Shown: positions 61,338-64,000 of the stretch, piece after piece
How the letters are laid out: the number at the start of each line of letters is the position of its first letter
Numbering within the stretch: the stretch's first letter is position 1
DNA from: Leucaena leucocephala
Lineage: Eukaryota > Streptophyta > Magnoliopsida > Fabales > Fabaceae
Assembly (NCBI GenBank): GCA_037074615.1
Contig: CM073520.1
Location: 32,483,527 to 32,547,526, forward strand
Reading direction: 5' to 3'
Length of the DNA stretch: 64,000 nucleotides
The notes under the pieces: generated by a model
The model's database searches: none
Told to the model about the DNA's origin: nothing
What the model saw: only the letters and a program-made list of their open reading frames with translations
Position numbers and translations under genes: made by a program

Positions 61338-61783
61338 TGTGTGTGTTTAGAAACACGTAAACTTAAATTTTAAATTTAAGTTGTAATAAAATTTAAAATA
61401 AATAATTATATTTATTTAAATTAATTTTTAGATTAAATTATAGTTTAAAATTAAGGTTTTAAATAAACTAGTTAGAGTAACTTATAGAATAGTAAAATAG
61501 TTTATGAACTAACCAATTATTATATCACCCATTTTTTTTACACTATATCTCATTTCTCCCTCTCTCATCTCTCATCTTATATCTTATTTCTCTTTACTTA
61601 ATACTCATATCATTTTTCGTAATTTATCAATAATAAAAGTACTTATAGAAATAACTATACAAATACTTATTTATTTAAAACTATTTTTTTCCATAAATTC
61701 TTCTTCAAAAATCATTTTCTATAAGCTGCCTAAATTTTTTTTTTCCATAAACCCATTTTTAAAATCTTATCTAAACAATCCTA
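61338..61783. mobile_element. PIF/Harbinger-like MITE, first subfamily
   Basis: Starts TGTGTGTTTAGAAACA after TTA (61335-61337) and ends near CTAAACAATCC. It shares GTTAGAGTAACTTATAGAAT, ACTAACCAATTATTATAT and the CT-rich core with the 9.7-kb copy in CCT6. The right boundary is approximate. It lies only about 200 bp from the previous MITE. Confidence 0.6.
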
Positions 61784-63306
61784 TTGAAAAAACTAAGTGT
61801 TTTACATGTTGCGGTGATTTAATACACAAATAGAATGACTAAAACATTTGAAGGGACAACTATAACAACATCATTGAGTGAAAAAAGCATGAAGCATTGG
61901 CAAGATTTCCTACCAAGTGAGACCTTTTGGATACAACAGCGGCTTAAAACCTGCATCTAAGAGCTTAGATTAGTAAATCCACCAAAACTAAAAAACAAAA
62001 TCTTTTTTTTTTTTTATAAATTGAACTTGTCTGGTTATCCTCGAGTTGCCTTGGGTTACTGGGTTATAACAGCGTTGTCTCGAGTTATACCAGGTTACTC
62101 CTGAGTTAGAGACTTGATTAAACTAGCTAAGTGAAGGGGTCAATCCAACCCGTCCAGGCTTTAGAACAGTATAGATTTGTGAACCCAGTGAAATGAAGCT
62201 CTCGAACACCTGCTGCTAAAGAATGGAACCCTTGTAGCTCGATGTTCTATAAAAATTGTTTGATAGGAGAGCATACGTAACAAATGTTACCATGACAATA
62301 ATGCTGCTGTAACTTTTTGTACTTCCAGAGGAAAATATCCCTCCCCTCAACGCTGAGAGAAATTGATGGTTCAGAAATGGATTTGGGGCATTGGACTTTG
62401 CAAGCATTTGTGTTATAATCAACTCTTCCAATTTCAATAATATATAATATATTTAACTATTTAATTATATTAAAAAAATAATTAAATTAGTTAATAGAAT
62501 AAGATATATTTTATACTCTAAACTAATTTTAAAAAAATAATTAGTACCCTAAAGTATTTAAATATATAATCAATACATAAACTAATTTTAGAAAGACAAT
62601 TAACGCCCTAAAGTATTTAAATTGGTATAATTTTACCAATTTAATAATAAAAATACTAACTTTCATTTGATATATACCACATAAACTTTTCATTTCAATA
62701 CATTATTATTTAAAAAGTCACATATATAATATTATTTTAATAAATTGTATTAAATAAAATATAAAATTTATAAATCTTCATATATAAATTATATATAATG
62801 TTAATTTTAAAGTTTATATATGTGACTTTTTAAATAATTAAGTTCAAAATAAAAAGGTCACGTGACATGGATCGAATAGAAATTTGTATTTCTTTCAGAG
62901 AAATAGCGAAATTGTACTAATTGGAATATTTTAGGATACTAATCACACTTCCAAAATTAATTCAGGGTTCTAGTCGCACCTTCAAAATTAGTTAAATGTG
63001 CTAATTATACCCTTAAATATTTTAAGGTGATAATTACTCCTCGAAAATTATACCCTTAATATAATATATTTTTTTCTAAAAAATTATAATTATTTTTCTT
63101 AACTTTTTTATTCCATCTCTTATTTAATATTGCTGAGAGTATCAATAGAGATAATTTTAAAAAAATAATAAATATAAAAAATATATTTTATATTTAAGAC
63201 TAAAATTAACTCTATAATTATGTTATGTATTAAGGATAAAAAAATATTTTGTATTTTCTCTAAATTTACTGAATCTCTTAAAATCTTAACATGTATTACA
63301 AAGCTA
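61784..63306. other. Intergenic DNA, no gene seen
   Basis: A less A/T-rich stretch (about 61985-62440) includes a 73-codon minus frame (62437-62216) with no recognisable motif. I do not call it. The remainder is strongly A/T-rich. Confidence 0.4.
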
Positions 63307-63718
63307 CTCCATCCCATGTTAAGTATAAAATCTAGTTGATGAATATGGTTTAGTTCTAAACATAGAAATTTGATTCACCTTGTCTCTCATTTATACCCCT
63401 CGGGTTTTTAATATTAATATATAATTTAATTGAGAATTTAATATAAATCTTAAATATAAAGTATATTTTTATATTTATTAATTTTTCTCTAAATTTTCTA
63501 TTGATATTTTCTCAATAATAATCAAGTAAGAGAGAAAGAGAAAATTAACTAAGATAATTAAGATATTTTAAAAGAAATATAACATTAATTAATTCAACTA
63601 ATTTTCTTAACTAAGAAAATTATCTTTTCCTCATTATTCTTATTAATTTTACCAACATAACCAATTGTTTTAATTTTCCATAAATTAGTTAACGGAATAT
63701 TTTAAATTGGAGGGAGTA
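63307..63718. mobile_element. Possible Stowaway-like MITE
   Basis: TACTCCATCCCATGTTAAGTAT at the left faces the complement of TACTCCCTCCAATTTAAAATAT at the right, the CTCC(A/C)TCC ends expected of Stowaway-like elements, with TA at both outer edges. About 410 bp of A/T-rich DNA lies between. Confidence 0.45.
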
Positions 63719-64000
63719 TATCATGCAACAAGTTGATTTTACTGGCAGAAGAATAGCAACACAGCATCTTTAGGTAATACTAGTTTCTAGACTTGGTAAT
63801 CACAAAAGGGGCGTCAAAGAAACCTCCTAACAATCACCCTTGGCTTGAAGACAAAAATCCTCTCATATACTACTGTTAGTCTTAAACCTAAAAACTAGAC
63901 AATAGATTTTCCTTAATTTTAAATTATAAAATCTTAATTTATTTTATGTTTTTAATTTATAATTTTTTCTCAAAATATCTTTACTTATTGCACATACTAT
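63719..64000. other. Spacer at window end
   Basis: No gene or element identified. Confidence 0.3.

Noticed and set aside
62216..62437. 73-codon minus-strand frame in a less A/T-rich patch
   Set aside because: No recognised motif, no splice partners and no conserved context; could be a remnant of a gene or repeat, but unsupported.
1..64000. Possible novel multi-gene or defence-like system
   Set aside because: All supported genes are ordinary plant nuclear genes with separate functions; no CRISPR array, operon or functionally linked cluster is visible.

Overview
This is nuclear DNA from a flowering plant, most likely a eudicot. It is AT-rich, with short exons bounded by GT/AG introns and long intergenic stretches full of MITEs, LTR, LINE and SINE insertions and microsatellites. 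The encoded proteins match plant families closely. I cannot name the species. I rebuilt exons by hand from splice signals, reading-frame continuity and remembered homologues; each model closes in frame. Nothing here is bacterial: no operons, CRISPR arrays or ribosome-binding sites.

Layout, left to right. (1) 1-3.2 kb: AT-rich, with one MITE. (2) 3.2-10.7 kb, + strand: chaperonin subunit CCT zeta (15 exons), whose last intron holds two adjacent MITEs. (3) 12.9-14.2 kb, - strand: a small twin-CX9C cytochrome oxidase assembly factor (CMC1 type, 3 exons), easy to miss because no exon is long. (4) 16.6-22.5 kb, + strand: a seven-bladed RCC1-repeat protein (11 exons). (5) 23.0-25.2 kb: a 5'-truncated RTE-type LINE with a 16-bp target duplication. 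(6) 25.9-27.7 kb, + strand: ribosomal protein eL30 (5 exons) with a textbook site II/telo-box promoter. (7) 28.9-38.2 kb: a dead SMP-30-like gene, split by a Ty1/copia element, a hAT-type element and a smaller insertion. (8) 41.4-42.5 kb, - strand: its intact tandem paralogue. (9) 44.2-48.2 kb, + strand: a zf-4CXXC_R1 (CDCA7-type) plus DDT/WSD-like chromatin protein (13 exons). (10) 49.0-50.3 kb: two tRNA-derived SINEs and a decayed second RTE LINE. (11) 50.9-54.8 kb, - strand: a plant protein of unknown function in 5 exons, with a 2.5-kb intron full of microsatellites. (12) 55-64 kb: no gene seen; AT-rich, with a PIF/Harbinger-like MITE carrying a ~480-bp CT tract and further MITEs.

The genes are unrelated housekeeping functions (protein folding, mitochondrial COX assembly, translation, chromatin) and do not form a pathway. 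From memory, CCT6, a CMC1-like gene and this RCC1 gene are also close neighbours in Arabidopsis, so the left part looks like an old conserved block. The most informative observations concern mobile DNA: a shredded gene copy beside its intact twin, giving empty-site references for its insertions; a copia leader with fifteen same-strand TGGGCY motifs and a ~230-bp tandem duplication; and one MITE family at seven sites, one copy with a huge polypyrimidine expansion and one with a foreign internal segment. I found no convincing novel multi-gene system.
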